A stretch of DNA of 64,000 bases from assembly GCF_003591035.1 (NCBI RefSeq), contig NZ_QYUO01000001.1, positions 2,728,001 through 2,792,000 on the forward strand, in the 5' to 3' direction. The translations under genes and the position numbers were made by a program. The notes beneath the pieces were generated by a model. It was not told the origin of the DNA. It saw only the letters and a list, made by a program, of their open reading frames with translations, and ran no database searches. The stretch comes from Noviherbaspirillum saxi. Its GTDB lineage: Bacteria > Pseudomonadota > Gammaproteobacteria > Burkholderiales > Burkholderiaceae_D. Of this stretch, positions 33,999 to 43,982 are shown one piece after another. Within the stretch, counting starts at the first letter, position 1, and every line of letters begins with the position of its first letter.

Positions 33999-34016
33999 AA
34001 GTTGTCTATACAACTT
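33999..34016. promoter_or_regulatory. HutC operator palindrome
   Basis: AAGTTGT-CTAT-ACAACTT is a perfect inverted repeat with 7-bp arms. It sits in the hutC/ABC-hut intergenic region and contains TATACA, a possible -10 box. It resembles the TTGT-N4-ACAA type of HutC sites. Confidence 0.78.
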
Positions 34017-34135
34017 ACACTTTATTCCGCGGCTCCATCCGGCACCTGGTGCGGATGGCTGTAACAGCTTCGAGAGTGCCGGCATCAGTGGCAAACCCGG
34101 TATATGCAGATATCAGTATCCTGAGGAGACAATCA

Positions 34136-35284
34136 ATGATTAAGTTTCAACGTAAGCAATTACTTACTGCCGTGCTGGCAAGCCTGGCATTTTCGGCACC
34201 AGCATTTGCCGATCTCAAGATCGGATTCAATGTTCCTTTGACCGGCTTTGCCGCTGCCGACGGCAAGTCCGCACTCGAAGGTGCAAAACTGGCCGTTGCA
34301 CAAGCCAATGCCAAGGGCGGCGTCGCCGGCCAAAAGCTTGAACTGGTGATTTACGATGACCAGGCATCGCCAAAAGAAGCCGTTCCGGTCGCCACCAAAC
34401 TGGTGGAAAAAGACAAGGTTGTGGGTGCGGTGTCCGGTTCCTATTCCGGTTCGACCCGTGCGGCAGCAGGCATTTTCCAGCAAGGAAAAGTGCCTTACGT
34501 CGTCGCCTACGCCATCCATCCCGAGATCACGCTGACCGGCGACTACATGTTCCGCACCGCCGCGATGGGCGAAGTACAGGGGCGTGCCGGCTCGATGCTG
34601 GCGCACAATCTGGGCAAGAAGCGCGTCGCTGTCATCACGCTGAAGAACGACTTCGGGCAGGCACTGGCCGCCGGCTTCAAGGAAGGCGCCGCCAAGTTCG
34701 GCCTGCAGATCGTCAATGAATACGAATACGGCATGCAAGACCGCCAGTTCGGCGCGCTGGTCTCGAAGGTGAAGTCGGACAACCCCGACATCATTTATGC
34801 ATCCGGTTATTTCTTTACCGCTGGCCCGCTGGTCAGCCAGTTGCGCGCGGCTGGCGTGACAGCGCCGATCATCGGCCAGGAAGGCTATGACTCGGACAAG
34901 TTCATTGAAATCGCCGGCGCCGCGGCCGAAGGCACTTACCTGACCACTTCACTGGACCGCGATTCGGATTCGCCAGCGACCAAGAGCTTCATGGCCGAGT
35001 TCCGCAAGGCAACCGGTGTGAATGCCGATATGGTGGCCGCCGGGACGTACACCGCCACCAGCGTGCTGATCGAAGGTCTGCAAAAGACCGGCGGCAAAGG
35101 CGGCGATGCACTGAAGAATGCCCTGGCTGCAGGCACGTTCGAGACGCCGATCGGCAAGCTCGCGTTCAACGATTTGCATGAAGTGAAGAAGGATGTACAA
35201 GTGCAGATCGTGAAGGACAAGGCATTCCGCCGGCATTCGGTGATTTCGGGTCCGTTGCTGTCGCCGCCGAGCAAGGCGAAGTAA
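34136..35284 (+). CDS. Branched-chain-type ABC transporter binding protein in the hut operon
   Basis: The protein is 382 aa from ATG 34136 (GAGGAGA upstream). The signal peptide is MIKFQRKQLLTAVLASLAFS through APAFA. The mature part is a LivJ/LivK-type periplasmic binding fold (LKIGFNVPLTGFAAADGKSALEGAKLAVAQANAKGG). The frame upstream to 33974 crosses the operator and is not coding. It is the first gene of a long hut operon, so histidine, urocanate or a related imidazole is the inferred ligand rather than leucine or valine. Confidence 0.9.
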   Translation: MIKFQRKQLLTAVLASLAFSAPAFADLKIGFNVPLTGFAAADGKSALEGAKLAVAQANAKGGVAGQKLELVIYDDQASPKEAVPVATKLVEKDKVVGAVSGSYSGSTRAAAGIFQQGKVPYVVAYAIHPEITLTGDYMFRTAAMGEVQGRAGSMLAHNLGKKRVAVITLKNDFGQALAAGFKEGAAKFGLQIVNEYEYGMQDRQFGALVSKVKSDNPDIIYASGYFFTAGPLVSQLRAAGVTAPIIGQEGYDSDKFIEIAGAAAEGTYLTTSLDRDSDSPATKSFMAEFRKATGVNADMVAAGTYTATSVLIEGLQKTGGKGGDALKNALAAGTFETPIGKLAFNDLHEVKKDVQVQIVKDKAFRRHSVISGPLLSPPSKAK

Positions 35285-35363
35285 GAAAGCATTGCCGTCG
35301 CTGCACGGTTCCCTCCCCCTCAGAGGGCTGATCATTACCCATAAGTTGGCAAGACCTAGAGTT

Positions 35364-35386
35364 CCTTCCCCCTCGTAGGGGGAAGG
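35364..35386. repeat. Small GC-rich hairpin between binding protein and livH-like genes
   Basis: CCTTCCCCC (35364-35372) pairs with GGGGGAAGG (35378-35386) around TCGTA. A related hairpin, CTTCCCC/GGGGAAG, occurs at 40438-40454. Placed between the first and second gene of the transporter, it could adjust relative expression by mRNA processing. Confidence 0.6.
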
Positions 35387-35453
35387 AGTTGGCCGGTAAA
35401 GCATTAATCACCGTCTACCACCCGTCTTACCTTATTCACACCAAGGAATCATC

Positions 35454-36317
35454 ATGCTCTTCCTCGAGCTGATCGCACAAGGCCTGGTCCAGGGCAGCAT
35501 CTACGCGCTGGTGGCGCTGGGGCTGACACTGGTCTATGGCTTGCTGCGCATCCTGCATGTCGCACATGCAGCACTATTTACTCTCGGCGGTTATCTCGGC
35601 GTCATGGTGACCAATGCCACCGGCAGTCTGTCGCTGGCATTCGTCATCGCCATGGTCGCCGCCGGCCTCACCGGTGTTGCGATGTACCGCCTCTGCTACG
35701 AGCCGATGCTCAAGCAACCGCCCTTCGTCGCACTGATCGCGTCGATCGGCCTGTATATCGCCTTCGAAGAAATCTTCCGTATCGTGTTCGGCGCATCCGG
35801 CCTGTCCTACATGGCCCCGCCGCTACAGCAACAGGTCGAACTGTTCGGCGGCCTGCAATTCAAGCAGGCGGAACTGATGGTGATGGCCGGTACCGCGGCC
35901 ATCATTGCGGTCCTCGCCTACCTGCAGACGCGCACGCGAATCGGCGTTGCCTGCCAGGCTACGGTCTCCGATCCGCAAATGGCGCAGTCGTTCGGCATCA
36001 AGCTGCAACAGGTACGCGACATCAACTTCTTCGTCGGTTCCGCACTCGCGGGCTTCGCCGGCGTCTGGGTCGCATTGCTGAACAACCTGGTCGAACCGAC
36101 GATGGGCAGCGTGCCTTCCTACAAGGGTCTGGCGATCATCGTGCTCGGCGGCATGGGCTCGGTGCGCGGCACGCTGATGGCCGCGCTAGTGCTGGGCGTG
36201 GTCGAATCCTTCGGCACCATCTACCTCGGCAAGCTGCTCGACCGTAACGCGATTGCCTTCGCTTTCCTGATCGTGGTGCTGATGTTGCGCCCGCAGGGTT
36301 TGTTTGCACGGAGCTGA
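35454..36317 (+). CDS. Branched-chain-type ABC transporter permease (LivH-like)
   Basis: The protein is 287 aa with about eight membrane helices. QGLVQGSIYALVALGLTLVYGLLRILHVAHAALFTLGGY is the classic LivH start, and GSVPSYKGLAIIVLGGMGSVRGTL is the conserved cytoplasmic loop that contacts the ATPases. It is the second gene of the hut-linked transporter, 169 bp after the binding-protein gene. Confidence 0.93.
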   Translation: MLFLELIAQGLVQGSIYALVALGLTLVYGLLRILHVAHAALFTLGGYLGVMVTNATGSLSLAFVIAMVAAGLTGVAMYRLCYEPMLKQPPFVALIASIGLYIAFEEIFRIVFGASGLSYMAPPLQQQVELFGGLQFKQAELMVMAGTAAIIAVLAYLQTRTRIGVACQATVSDPQMAQSFGIKLQQVRDINFFVGSALAGFAGVWVALLNNLVEPTMGSVPSYKGLAIIVLGGMGSVRGTLMAALVLGVVESFGTIYLGKLLDRNAIAFAFLIVVLMLRPQGLFARS

Positions 36318-36327
36318 AAGGACAGCC

Positions 36328-37179
36328 ATGGAATACGAAATTTCTCTCCTGACGTCGATGTGCATCAGCGTGCTGTTCGCATTGTCGCTCAACCTGATCA
36401 CCGGCTTCTGCGGCCAGATCAGCCTTGGTCATGCGGCTTTCCTCGGCATTGGCGCCTATCTCTCTGCGCTGCTGTGCAAGGCCGGAATACCGTTCCTCGC
36501 CACGCTGCCGCTGGCCATGCTGCTGGCCGGCTGCATCGGCGTGGTGGTCGGCCTCGCCAGCCTGCGGGTGCGCGCCGACTTCCTCGCGATCACCACCATG
36601 GGCGTCGGTTTCCTGTTCGTCGGCATAGTGCGCCAGCAGGATTGGCTGGGCGGCGAAATGGGCGTGTCGGCGATTCCCGATTCCGGCTTGTCGAAGATGG
36701 GCTTCATGCTGTTGACGCTGGCGCTGTGCATCGCCACCGCGCTGCTGTGCCTGTATATCCGCAAATCCTGGATGGGCCGCGTGTTCAACGGCGTCGCCGA
36801 AGATGAAGACACGATGCGCGTGCTCGGCATCGACGTGCCGCGCTACAAGCTGGCCGCGTTCGCGATCGGCACTGCGCTGGCTGGACTGGCCGGCGGCCTG
36901 TATGCGCAGCACCTGAAGTTCATCGGTCCCGACAGCTTCGGCTTTGTCGAATCGATCACCGTGCTGTCGATGGTGGTGGTCGGCGGCATCGGTTCCGTAA
37001 CTGGTGTTGCGATCGGTGCGGCGGTGCTGAGCGCCCTGCCCGCCTGGTTCCAGTTCATCGGTGATTACAAGCTGCTGGTGTATGGCGGCCTGCTGTTCCT
37101 GATGATGCGTTTCTCGCCGGGCGGCATGGCGGCGCTGGTCACGCGCATGATAGGCGCGGCCAAGGGAGGACGAGCATGA
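36328..37179 (+). CDS. Branched-chain-type ABC transporter permease (LivM-like)
   Basis: The protein is 283 aa from ATG 36328 (AAAGGACAG upstream), with about nine helices. ALSLNLITGFCGQISLGHAAFLGIGAY and FVESITVLSMVVVGGIGSVTGVAIGAAVLSALP are LivM hallmarks. Its stop overlaps the LivG start by 4 bp (ATGA). Confidence 0.93.
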   Translation: MEYEISLLTSMCISVLFALSLNLITGFCGQISLGHAAFLGIGAYLSALLCKAGIPFLATLPLAMLLAGCIGVVVGLASLRVRADFLAITTMGVGFLFVGIVRQQDWLGGEMGVSAIPDSGLSKMGFMLLTLALCIATALLCLYIRKSWMGRVFNGVAEDEDTMRVLGIDVPRYKLAAFAIGTALAGLAGGLYAQHLKFIGPDSFGFVESITVLSMVVVGGIGSVTGVAIGAAVLSALPAWFQFIGDYKLLVYGGLLFLMMRFSPGGMAALVTRMIGAAKGGRA

Positions 37180-37973
37180 ATCCACTATTGAAAGTCGACG
37201 GCGTCACCGTGCGTTTCGGCGGACTGACCGCGATCGATAATGTGTCCTTCGAGGTACACCAGGGCGAACTGCTGGGCTTGATCGGTCCCAACGGGGCCGG
37301 CAAGACCACGATGCTGCGATCGATCACCGGCGTGGTCCGCGTGACCGAAGGCAAGGTCGAGCTTGCAGGCGAGGACATCAACGCACTGCCGACGCACAAG
37401 CGCATCCAGAAAGGGCTGTCGCTGTCGCAGCAACTGGTCCGTCCGTTCCGCGAGATCTCGGTACTCGACAACGTGGCGCTGGCCGCCGGCGCGCAATACA
37501 CGCGCTCGCCGCTGAAGGCGCTGATGCATGTCTCGCAAGACAAGGAAGAAACCATCGGCCGCGAACTGCTCCAGCGCGTCGGCATTGAAGCGTACGCCGA
37601 CCAGAAGCCCGGCATTCAGCCGCTAGGCATCCTGAAGCGTCTCGAAGTCGCACGCGCGCTGGCGTTGAACCCCAAACTGCTGCTGCTCGACGAACCGCTG
37701 GCCGGCCTCAATTCGAAAGAGGCTCATGCACTGGCAAGCACCATCGCCGACATCAATCGCCAGGGCGTGACGATCGTGCTGATCGAACACAACCTAGGCG
37801 AAGTCATGCGTATCTGCCAGCGCCTGGTGGTACTCGACAATGGCCGCAAGATCGCCAGCGGCGATCCGCGTGCGGTGATGAACGATCCGGTCGTGCGCAG
37901 CGCGTATCTGGGCGGCGACACCTTGTCGGCGCAGCATGCCGAACCCACCGCTGCAGGAGGCATCCATGCTTGA
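37176..37973 (+). CDS. Branched-chain-type ABC transporter ATP-binding protein (LivG-like)
   Basis: The protein is 265 aa. Walker A is GPNGAGKTTM, Walker B is LLLLDEPLAGLNSKEA and the H-loop region is VLIEHNLGEVMRICQRLVVLDNG. The ABC signature is unusual: where LivG proteins usually have a G-x-Q motif before RRLEIARAL, this protein has PLGILKRLEVARAL. The start codon overlaps livM by 4 bp, and the stop overlaps the LivF start by 8 bp. Confidence 0.92.
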   Translation: MNPLLKVDGVTVRFGGLTAIDNVSFEVHQGELLGLIGPNGAGKTTMLRSITGVVRVTEGKVELAGEDINALPTHKRIQKGLSLSQQLVRPFREISVLDNVALAAGAQYTRSPLKALMHVSQDKEETIGRELLQRVGIEAYADQKPGIQPLGILKRLEVARALALNPKLLLLDEPLAGLNSKEAHALASTIADINRQGVTIVLIEHNLGEVMRICQRLVVLDNGRKIASGDPRAVMNDPVVRSAYLGGDTLSAQHAEPTAAGGIHA

Positions 37974-38670
37974 ACTGAACAATCTTTCCTGCGGCTATGG
38001 CGTGTTCCATGCAGTCGGCGATTTGTCGCTGTCCTTGCAGCCGGGCACCATCACCGGACTGCTTGGCGCGAACGGTGCGGGTAAATCGTCGACGCTGATG
38101 TGCATCGCCGGCCATGTCACCTTGCAAGGCGGCAGCATCCGTTTCGACGGCCATGACATCAGCACGCTGCCACCGCATGAACGGGTCAAGCGCGGCATCG
38201 CGATTTCGCCGGAAGGCCGCCGCCTGTTCAAGGACCTGACGGTGGAAGACAACCTGCGTGTCGGCGGCCTGATCCAGCCGGCCAGTCATTTTGCGAAAGA
38301 CCGCGACTATGTGATCGGCCTGTTTCCGCGCCTTGGCGAACGCCTGACTTCGCTGGCCGGCAACCTGTCCGGCGGCGAACAGCAGATGCTGGCGATCGGC
38401 CGCGCACTGATGACGCGCCCCAGGCTGATCATGATCGACGAACTCTCGCTCGGCCTGATGCCCAAGGTCATCGACCTTTGCTATGCCGCGCTCAAGCAGT
38501 TGCAGGCAGATGGCATGACGATTTTGCTGGTGGAACAAAACACGGAGCGCGTGCTGTCGGTCGCGCAGGACGTGTGCGTGCTGGAATCCGGCCGCACCGT
38601 CTGGCAAGGCAAGGCGGCCGACGCCCGCAACAACCATGAACTCACGGAAGCCTACCTCGGCTTGCAATAA
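37966..38670 (+). CDS. Branched-chain-type ABC transporter ATP-binding protein (LivF-like)
   Basis: The protein is 234 aa from ATG 37966 (AGGAGG upstream, inside the livG 3' end). Walker A is [10 protein letters not shown], the signature is [17 protein letters not shown], and Walker B is [13 protein letters not shown], the normal LivF form. It completes the five-gene importer. hutU starts 15 bp after its stop. Confidence 0.93.
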   Translation: MLELNNLSCGYGVFHAVGDLSLSLQPGTITGLLGANGAGKSSTLMCIAGHVTLQGGSIRFDGHDISTLPPHERVKRGIAISPEGRRLFKDLTVEDNLRVGGLIQPASHFAKDRDYVIGLFPRLGERLTSLAGNLSGGEQQMLAIGRALMTRPRLIMIDELSLGLMPKVIDLCYAALKQLQADGMTILLVEQNTERVLSVAQDVCVLESGRTVWQGKAADARNNHELTEAYLGLQ

Positions 38671-38684
38671 TGGAAGGAAGACAA

Positions 38685-40403
38685 ATGAATACCGTTAACG
38701 ACAACATCGAACTGAACAATGACCCGCGCTGGGATGCAAGCCGCGAAATCCGTGCGCCGCGCGGCAGCGAAAAAACCTGCAAGAGCTGGCTGACCGAAGC
38801 CGCCTACCGCATGCTGCAAAACAACCTCGACCCGGAAGTCGCCGAAAACCCGAAGCATCTCGTGGTGTACGGCGGCATCGGCCGCGCCGCGCGCAACTGG
38901 GAATGCTTCGACAAGATCCTGGAAACGCTGCGCGACCTGAACGACGACGAAACCCTGCTGGTGCAATCGGGCAAACCGGTCGGCGTATTCCAGACCCATG
39001 CCGATGCGCCGCGCGTGCTGATCGCCAATTCCAACCTGGTGCCGAAATGGGGCAACTGGGAACACTTCAACGAACTCGACCGCAAGGGCTTGTTCATGTA
39101 CGGCCAGATGACTGCCGGCAGCTGGATCTATATCGGCAGCCAGGGCATCGTGCAAGGCACTTATGAGACCTTCGTCGAAGCCGGCCGCCAGCATTACAAC
39201 GACGACTGGGCCGGCCGCTGGATCCTGACCGCTGGCCTGGGCGGCATGGGCGGCGCACAACCGCTGGCCGCAACCCTGGCCGGCGCGGTGTCGCTCAACA
39301 TCGAATGCCAGCAAAGCAGCATCGACTTCCGTCTGCGCACCCGCTATGTCGACAAGCAGGCCAAGGACATCGACGATGCGCTGGCGCTGATCAAGCACCA
39401 CACCGAACGCAAGGAAGCGGTATCGATCGCTCTGCTCGGCAACGCCGCCGAGATCCTGCCGGAACTGGTCAAGCGCGCAAAAGCCGGCGGCATCAAGCCC
39501 GACCTCGTCACCGACCAGACTTCCGCGCACGACCTGATCAACGGCTACCTGCCGATCGGCTGGACCGTCGCGCAATGGAAAGCCGCGCAGCAAGACCATG
39601 GCCAGCAGGCGCAGTTGACCGCCGACGCAGCGAAATCCTGCGCGGTGCATGTGCAAGCGATGCTCGACTTCCACGCGATGGGCATTCCGACCGTCGACTA
39701 TGGCAACAATATCCGCCAGGTCGCATTCGATACCGGTGTAAAAAATGCTTTCGATTTCCCAGGCTTCGTCCCCGCATACATCCGTCCCCTGTTCTGCGAA
39801 GGCAAGGGCCCGTTCCGCTGGGCCGCCTTGTCCGGCGATCCGGAAGACATCTACAAGACCGATGCCAAGATCAAGGAACTGTTCCCGAACAACAAGCACG
39901 TGCACCAATGGCTGGATATGGCGCGCGACCGCATCGCCTTCCAGGGCTTGCCCGCGCGTATCTGCTGGCTGGGCCTGGGCGAACGCCACATCGCCGGCCT
40001 CGCCTTCAATGAAATGGTAAAGAGCGGCGAACTCAAGGCCCCGATCGTGATCGGCCGCGACCACCTCGACACCGGCTCAGTCGCCAGCCCGAACCGCGAA
40101 ACGGAAAGCATGAAGGACGGCACCGATGCGGTGTCCGACTGGCCGCTGCTCAACGCACTGCTCAACACCGCAGGCGGCGCAACCTGGGTATCGCTGCACC
40201 ATGGCGGCGGCGTCGGCATGGGATATTCACAACACTCCGGCATGGTGATTGTTGCCGACGGTACGGATGCGGCTGCAAAACGTCTGGCACGGGTACTGGT
40301 CAATGACAGCGGCTCGGGTGTGATGCGTCACGCGGATGCCGGGTATGAAAGCGCGGCGGAGTGCGCGAAGCGTAATGGGTTGAAGTTGCCGATGGTGAAG
40401 TAG
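38685..40403 (+). CDS. hutU: Urocanate hydratase
   Basis: The enzyme adds water to urocanate to form imidazolonepropionate, using tightly bound NAD as an electrophile (second step of histidine degradation). The protein is 572 aa, within the normal range. Conserved segments include [10 protein letters not shown], the glycine-rich [16 protein letters not shown] for NAD binding, [15 protein letters not shown] and the catalytic-region [21 protein letters not shown] precedes ATG 38685. The last ~70 bases are G-rich. A hairpin repeat separates it from hutH. Confidence 0.97.
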   Translation: MNTVNDNIELNNDPRWDASREIRAPRGSEKTCKSWLTEAAYRMLQNNLDPEVAENPKHLVVYGGIGRAARNWECFDKILETLRDLNDDETLLVQSGKPVGVFQTHADAPRVLIANSNLVPKWGNWEHFNELDRKGLFMYGQMTAGSWIYIGSQGIVQGTYETFVEAGRQHYNDDWAGRWILTAGLGGMGGAQPLAATLAGAVSLNIECQQSSIDFRLRTRYVDKQAKDIDDALALIKHHTERKEAVSIALLGNAAEILPELVKRAKAGGIKPDLVTDQTSAHDLINGYLPIGWTVAQWKAAQQDHGQQAQLTADAAKSCAVHVQAMLDFHAMGIPTVDYGNNIRQVAFDTGVKNAFDFPGFVPAYIRPLFCEGKGPFRWAALSGDPEDIYKTDAKIKELFPNNKHVHQWLDMARDRIAFQGLPARICWLGLGERHIAGLAFNEMVKSGELKAPIVIGRDHLDTGSVASPNRETESMKDGTDAVSDWPLLNALLNTAGGATWVSLHHGGGVGMGYSQHSGMVIVADGTDAAAKRLARVLVNDSGSGVMRHADAGYESAAECAKRNGLKLPMVK

Positions 40404-40478
40404 TAGTAAGCGGAGGGTTTGAGCGCCCCCTTCCGATCTTCCCCGAAGGGGAAGGAGCCGCCCCCGACTCCGCCAGCG

Positions 40479-40743
40479 CATAGAGGCTGTAGCTGTTCCC
40501 CCTCTGCCGACGCCAAAAGAGCGCTGACTCAAGCGGATAAAGAAGCGCAGTTGTCTGAGCCGCAGGCGAGTTCTGCGCTTCCCGCTTGAGTCAGCGCTCT
40601 TTTGGGAACCCGAAGGGCGGCGGCAGTGGGGTCGCCTTTCTTTGCTTACTTTCTTTGGCGAAGCAAAGAAAGTGAGTGGCCCGCCGGGGCCAGTCCCGGC
40701 TAGCATCCACGAAGAACAAACCGCACTGAATCACCGAAGAGCA
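40479..40743. repeat. Large dispersed hairpin repeat, copy 2
   Basis: Homologous to 6512-6790 in the same orientation. The main hairpin has 22-bp perfect arms at 40515-40536 and 40582-40603 and inner GAAGCGCAG/CTGCGCTTC arms (40542-40550, 40573-40581) around a shorter 22-nt loop. The second hairpin, CTTTCTTTGCTT/AAGCAAAGAAAG (40636-40647, 40661-40672), is identical to copy 1. The three differences in the 22-bp arms are all matched by complementary changes. It lies between hutU and hutH, so operon transcripts would contain the structure. The rest of 40404-40859 holds only the small 40438 hairpin. Confidence 0.9.
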
Positions 40744-40859
40744 AGTCAAAAGAAAAGATATAAGCTGAGCTACACCAACCGACATCGACAATTCAAGCGC
40801 ATCACCCCCACCCTAACCCTCCCCCTACAAGGGCGAGGGAACCGGACAGAGAAGACACC

Positions 40860-42398
40860 ATGAGCAAACTTACAATAGAACCTGGACAACTCACTCTCAA
40901 CCACCTGCGCCAAATCTGGCGCGGCAACGTCACGCTAACCCTGGCCCCCACCGCCTACACCGCCATCAACACCTCCGCCGCCACGATCCACAAAATCGTC
41001 GAACGCGGCGCCCCCGCCTACGGCATCAACACCGGCTTCGGCAAGCTCGCCAAAACCCACATCCCCAACGAGCAACTGGAAGAACTGCAACGCAACCTCA
41101 TCCTCTCGCACTCGGTAGGCACCGGCGAACTGATCGAAGACAACGTCGCCCGCCTCATCCTCGCCACCAAGATCGGCAGCCTGTCACGCGGCTACTCCGG
41201 CATCCGCGCCTCGGTGATCGACACCATGATCGCCCACTTCAACGCCGGCATCATGCCCTGCATCCCCAGCAAGGGATCGGTCGGCGCCTCCGGCGACCTG
41301 GCACCGCTGTCGCACATGACGCTCGCACTGATGGGTGAAGGCAATGTCCGCGTCGACGGCAAGATCACACCGGCCAAGGAAGCGCTGGCCGCCGCCGGCA
41401 TCACACCGGTCATACTGGCCGCCAAGGAGGGCCTGGCACTGATCAACGGCACCCAGGTATCGACCGCACTGACCCTCAACGGCCTGTTCCTCGCCGAACG
41501 CATGCTGGAAGCCGCCACCGTCGCCGGCGCACTGTCGGTCGATGCGGCAAAGGGCAGCGACGCGCCCTTCGATCCGCGCGTGCATAGCGTGCGCGGCCAG
41601 CCAGGGCAGATCGCGGTTGCGAAGATTTATCGCGAACTGCTCAAGGGCAGCGAGATCCGTCGCTCGCATCTGGAAAACGATGAACGCGTGCAAGACCCGT
41701 ACAGCCTGCGCTGCCAGCCGCAAGTCATGGGCGCCTGCATCGACCTGATCGGCAATGCGGCACGCACGCTGTTGATCGAAGCCAACGCTGTCACCGACAA
41801 TCCGCTGGTGTACGCAGAAGAAGGCGACGTGATTTCCGGCGGCAATTTCCACGCGGAGCCAGTCGCATTCGCCGCCGATACGCTGGCGCTGGCGATCGCC
41901 GAAATCGGCGCGCTGTCCGAGCGCCGCATCGCGCTGCTGATCGATGCCACGCTGTCGGGCCTGCCGCCTTTCCTGGTCGCGTCGTCCGGCCTCAATTCCG
42001 GCTTCATGATCGCGCACGTGACCGCGGCCGCGCTCGCTTCCGAAAACAAGTCGCATGCGCATCCGGCCAGCGTCGACAGCCTGCCGACGTCAGCCAACCA
42101 GGAAGACCATGTCAGCATGGCGACCTTCGCCGGCCGCCGCCTGCACGAGATGGCGCACAATACCGCGACCATCATCGGCATTGAACTGCTGGCTGCGGCA
42201 CAAGGCGTCGATTTCCATCGCCCGCTCGCAACCTCGCCGCTGCTGGCCGATGTGCACCAGCGCCTGCGTCAGCGCGTAGACTTCTATGACAAGGACCGCC
42301 TGTTCGCACCTGACATCGAAGCGGCGAAGCAACTGGTGTTGCGCGGCGATCTGGGCGCGACCTGCCAGCCGCTGTTTGAAGAACTTTACGCCGCTTGA
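40860..42398 (+). CDS. hutH: Histidine ammonia-lyase
   Basis: This enzyme deaminates histidine to urocanate, the first step of the pathway. The protein is 512 aa, the standard length. The self-processing Ala-Ser-Gly that forms the MIO electrophile is in [15 protein letters not shown] (near residue 143). The catalytic Tyr region [11 protein letters not shown] and the SRGYSGIR loop are present. The first ~350 bases are very rich in C-ending codons and poor in G, unlike the rest of the gene. It follows the large hairpin repeat rather than being tightly coupled to hutU. Confidence 0.97.
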   Translation: MSKLTIEPGQLTLNHLRQIWRGNVTLTLAPTAYTAINTSAATIHKIVERGAPAYGINTGFGKLAKTHIPNEQLEELQRNLILSHSVGTGELIEDNVARLILATKIGSLSRGYSGIRASVIDTMIAHFNAGIMPCIPSKGSVGASGDLAPLSHMTLALMGEGNVRVDGKITPAKEALAAAGITPVILAAKEGLALINGTQVSTALTLNGLFLAERMLEAATVAGALSVDAAKGSDAPFDPRVHSVRGQPGQIAVAKIYRELLKGSEIRRSHLENDERVQDPYSLRCQPQVMGACIDLIGNAARTLLIEANAVTDNPLVYAEEGDVISGGNFHAEPVAFAADTLALAIAEIGALSERRIALLIDATLSGLPPFLVASSGLNSGFMIAHVTAAALASENKSHAHPASVDSLPTSANQEDHVSMATFAGRRLHEMAHNTATIIGIELLAAAQGVDFHRPLATSPLLADVHQRLRQRVDFYDKDRLFAPDIEAAKQLVLRGDLGATCQPLFEELYAA

Positions 42399-42407
42399 GG
42401 AGGCAAC

Positions 42408-43370
42408 ATGCATGAACCCGCCGACATGACGCGCTGGCAAGGCCGCATCGATGCCGAGGAAGGCGCGGCCGGCAAACGCTGGCATCAGGTAGTGCAGCCG
42501 CTGGCGCCGGACCGCACCGGTCCTGCCGGCCAGGGCGTTGCCCTGCTCGGCTTCGCCTGCGATGCCGGTGTTGCACGCAATCATGGCCGCACCGGCGCCA
42601 AGGCCGGCCCGGCCGCCATTCGCCGCGTGCTGGCCAATATGCCGGTACGGCGCTGCACTGCCATCGCCGATGCGGGCGATGTGCAATGCGACGACGATGC
42701 GCTGGAGCCGGCGCAGCAAGCGCTGTCCGATGCGATCACGGCTCTGCTGCAACGCGGTTACCTGCCGCTGGTGATGGGCGGCGGCCATGAGATCGCCTTC
42801 GGCTCCTTCGGCGGACTGGCCCAGCATGTTGCATCGGTGGAAAACATGCCGCGCATCGGCGTGATCAATCTCGATGCGCACTTCGATTTGCGCATGGCCG
42901 AACGCGCCAGTTCCGGCACGCCGTTCCGGCAAATCGCCGAAGACTGCGCGCGCCGCGGCTGGCCCTTCAAATACTGCTGTCTCGGCATCAGCGACTTTGC
43001 CAATACCCAGGCCTTGTTCGACCGCGCACGGCAATTCGGCGTGCGCTGGCTGCTCGACGAAGAAATGCATATCGGCCGGCTGGAGCAGGTGCAGACGATG
43101 GTCGCCGCGTTCCTTGAAGAAGTCGACCATGTCTATCTGACCATTTGCCTCGATGTCTTGCCCGCAGCCCAGGCACCGGGCGTGAGCGCGCCGGCGGCGC
43201 GTGGCGTACCATTGGAAGTCGTCGAACCGGTGGTGGACCTCGTGGCAAACAGCGGCAAGCTGCGACTTGCCGATGTCGCCGAACTCAATCCCGGTTACGA
43301 CATCGATCACCGTACCGCCCGCGTCGCCGCACGGCTGCTGACACGGATTGCCGAGCGCGCGGGCCATTGA
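42408..43370 (+). CDS. hutG: Formimidoylglutamase (arginase family)
   Basis: This enzyme hydrolyses N-formimidoylglutamate to glutamate and formamide using two manganese ions. The protein is 320 aa. Metal ligands appear in GGGHEIAFGSFGGL, INLDAHFDLRM and LTICLDVLPAAQAPGVSAPA, the ureohydrolase signature set. The last is slightly divergent from the usual S-x-D-x-D-x-x-D pattern. GAGGAGG precedes the start, and ATG 42412 is not in frame. Its presence implies the four-step pathway that releases formamide, rather than the HutF route. Confidence 0.93.
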   Translation: MHEPADMTRWQGRIDAEEGAAGKRWHQVVQPLAPDRTGPAGQGVALLGFACDAGVARNHGRTGAKAGPAAIRRVLANMPVRRCTAIADAGDVQCDDDALEPAQQALSDAITALLQRGYLPLVMGGGHEIAFGSFGGLAQHVASVENMPRIGVINLDAHFDLRMAERASSGTPFRQIAEDCARRGWPFKYCCLGISDFANTQALFDRARQFGVRWLLDEEMHIGRLEQVQTMVAAFLEEVDHVYLTICLDVLPAAQAPGVSAPAARGVPLEVVEPVVDLVANSGKLRLADVAELNPGYDIDHRTARVAARLLTRIAERAGH

Positions 43371-43376
43371 GGCCAT

Positions 43377-43982
43377 ATGCAGAAATTTACGCCGGAACAG
43401 TTTGTAACCATGCCCTGGAAGAATGGTGGCGGCAGCTCGACCCAGATCGCGGTGTATCCGCCCGGAGCAAACCATTCAGGCTTCGAATGGCGGATCAGCA
43501 CCGCCCGGGTTGAAAGCGCCGGACCGTTTTCGCTGTTCGCCGGCTTCGACCGTTCGCTTGCCATCGTGGAAGGCAATGGCATCGCGCTCGCCATAGACAG
43601 TCTGCACGCAACCATCCTGAGCGCCGATACCAGGCCGTTCGCCTTTCGCGGCGAACAGCAGGTGCATGCTTCGCTGCTCGATGGCCCAGTAGTTGATCTG
43701 AACATTTTTACCCGCCGCAGCAGCTGGACGCATACTCTGGAAAAACTGGAATTCAGCGGCACGCTGCAATGCGGAATGCAGGCCGACCTCATCTTCATCT
43801 ATAACGCGCGCGGTGCCGGCGTCCATTGCCGCACCTTGGCCGGCCGCGAACTTGACTGCGGCAGCGGCGAGGCGGTGCTGATCGACAGCAGCGACGGCGA
43901 TCATGTCGCACTGTCGGCACCGACGACGGCTACGTTGTACATCGCGCGCCTGACCGAAAAACACCATGCCGACAACCAATAA
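43377..43982 (+). CDS. hutD: HutD family protein
   Basis: The protein is 201 aa. [20 protein letters not shown] and [34 protein letters not shown] are strongly conserved HutD segments. It has a bicupin fold; HutD is thought to moderate hut expression or sense a pathway intermediate, but its biochemistry is not settled. It starts 6 bp after hutG and overlaps hutI by 17 bp. Confidence 0.93.
   Translation: MQKFTPEQFVTMPWKNGGGSSTQIAVYPPGANHSGFEWRISTARVESAGPFSLFAGFDRSLAIVEGNGIALAIDSLHATILSADTRPFAFRGEQQVHASLLDGPVVDLNIFTRRSSWTHTLEKLEFSGTLQCGMQADLIFIYNARGAGVHCRTLAGRELDCGSGEAVLIDSSDGDHVALSAPTTATLYIARLTEKHHADNQ

Noticed and set aside
38652..40064. 470-aa open frame on the minus strand
   Set aside because: It is antisense to hutU, which is certain from its conserved motifs.
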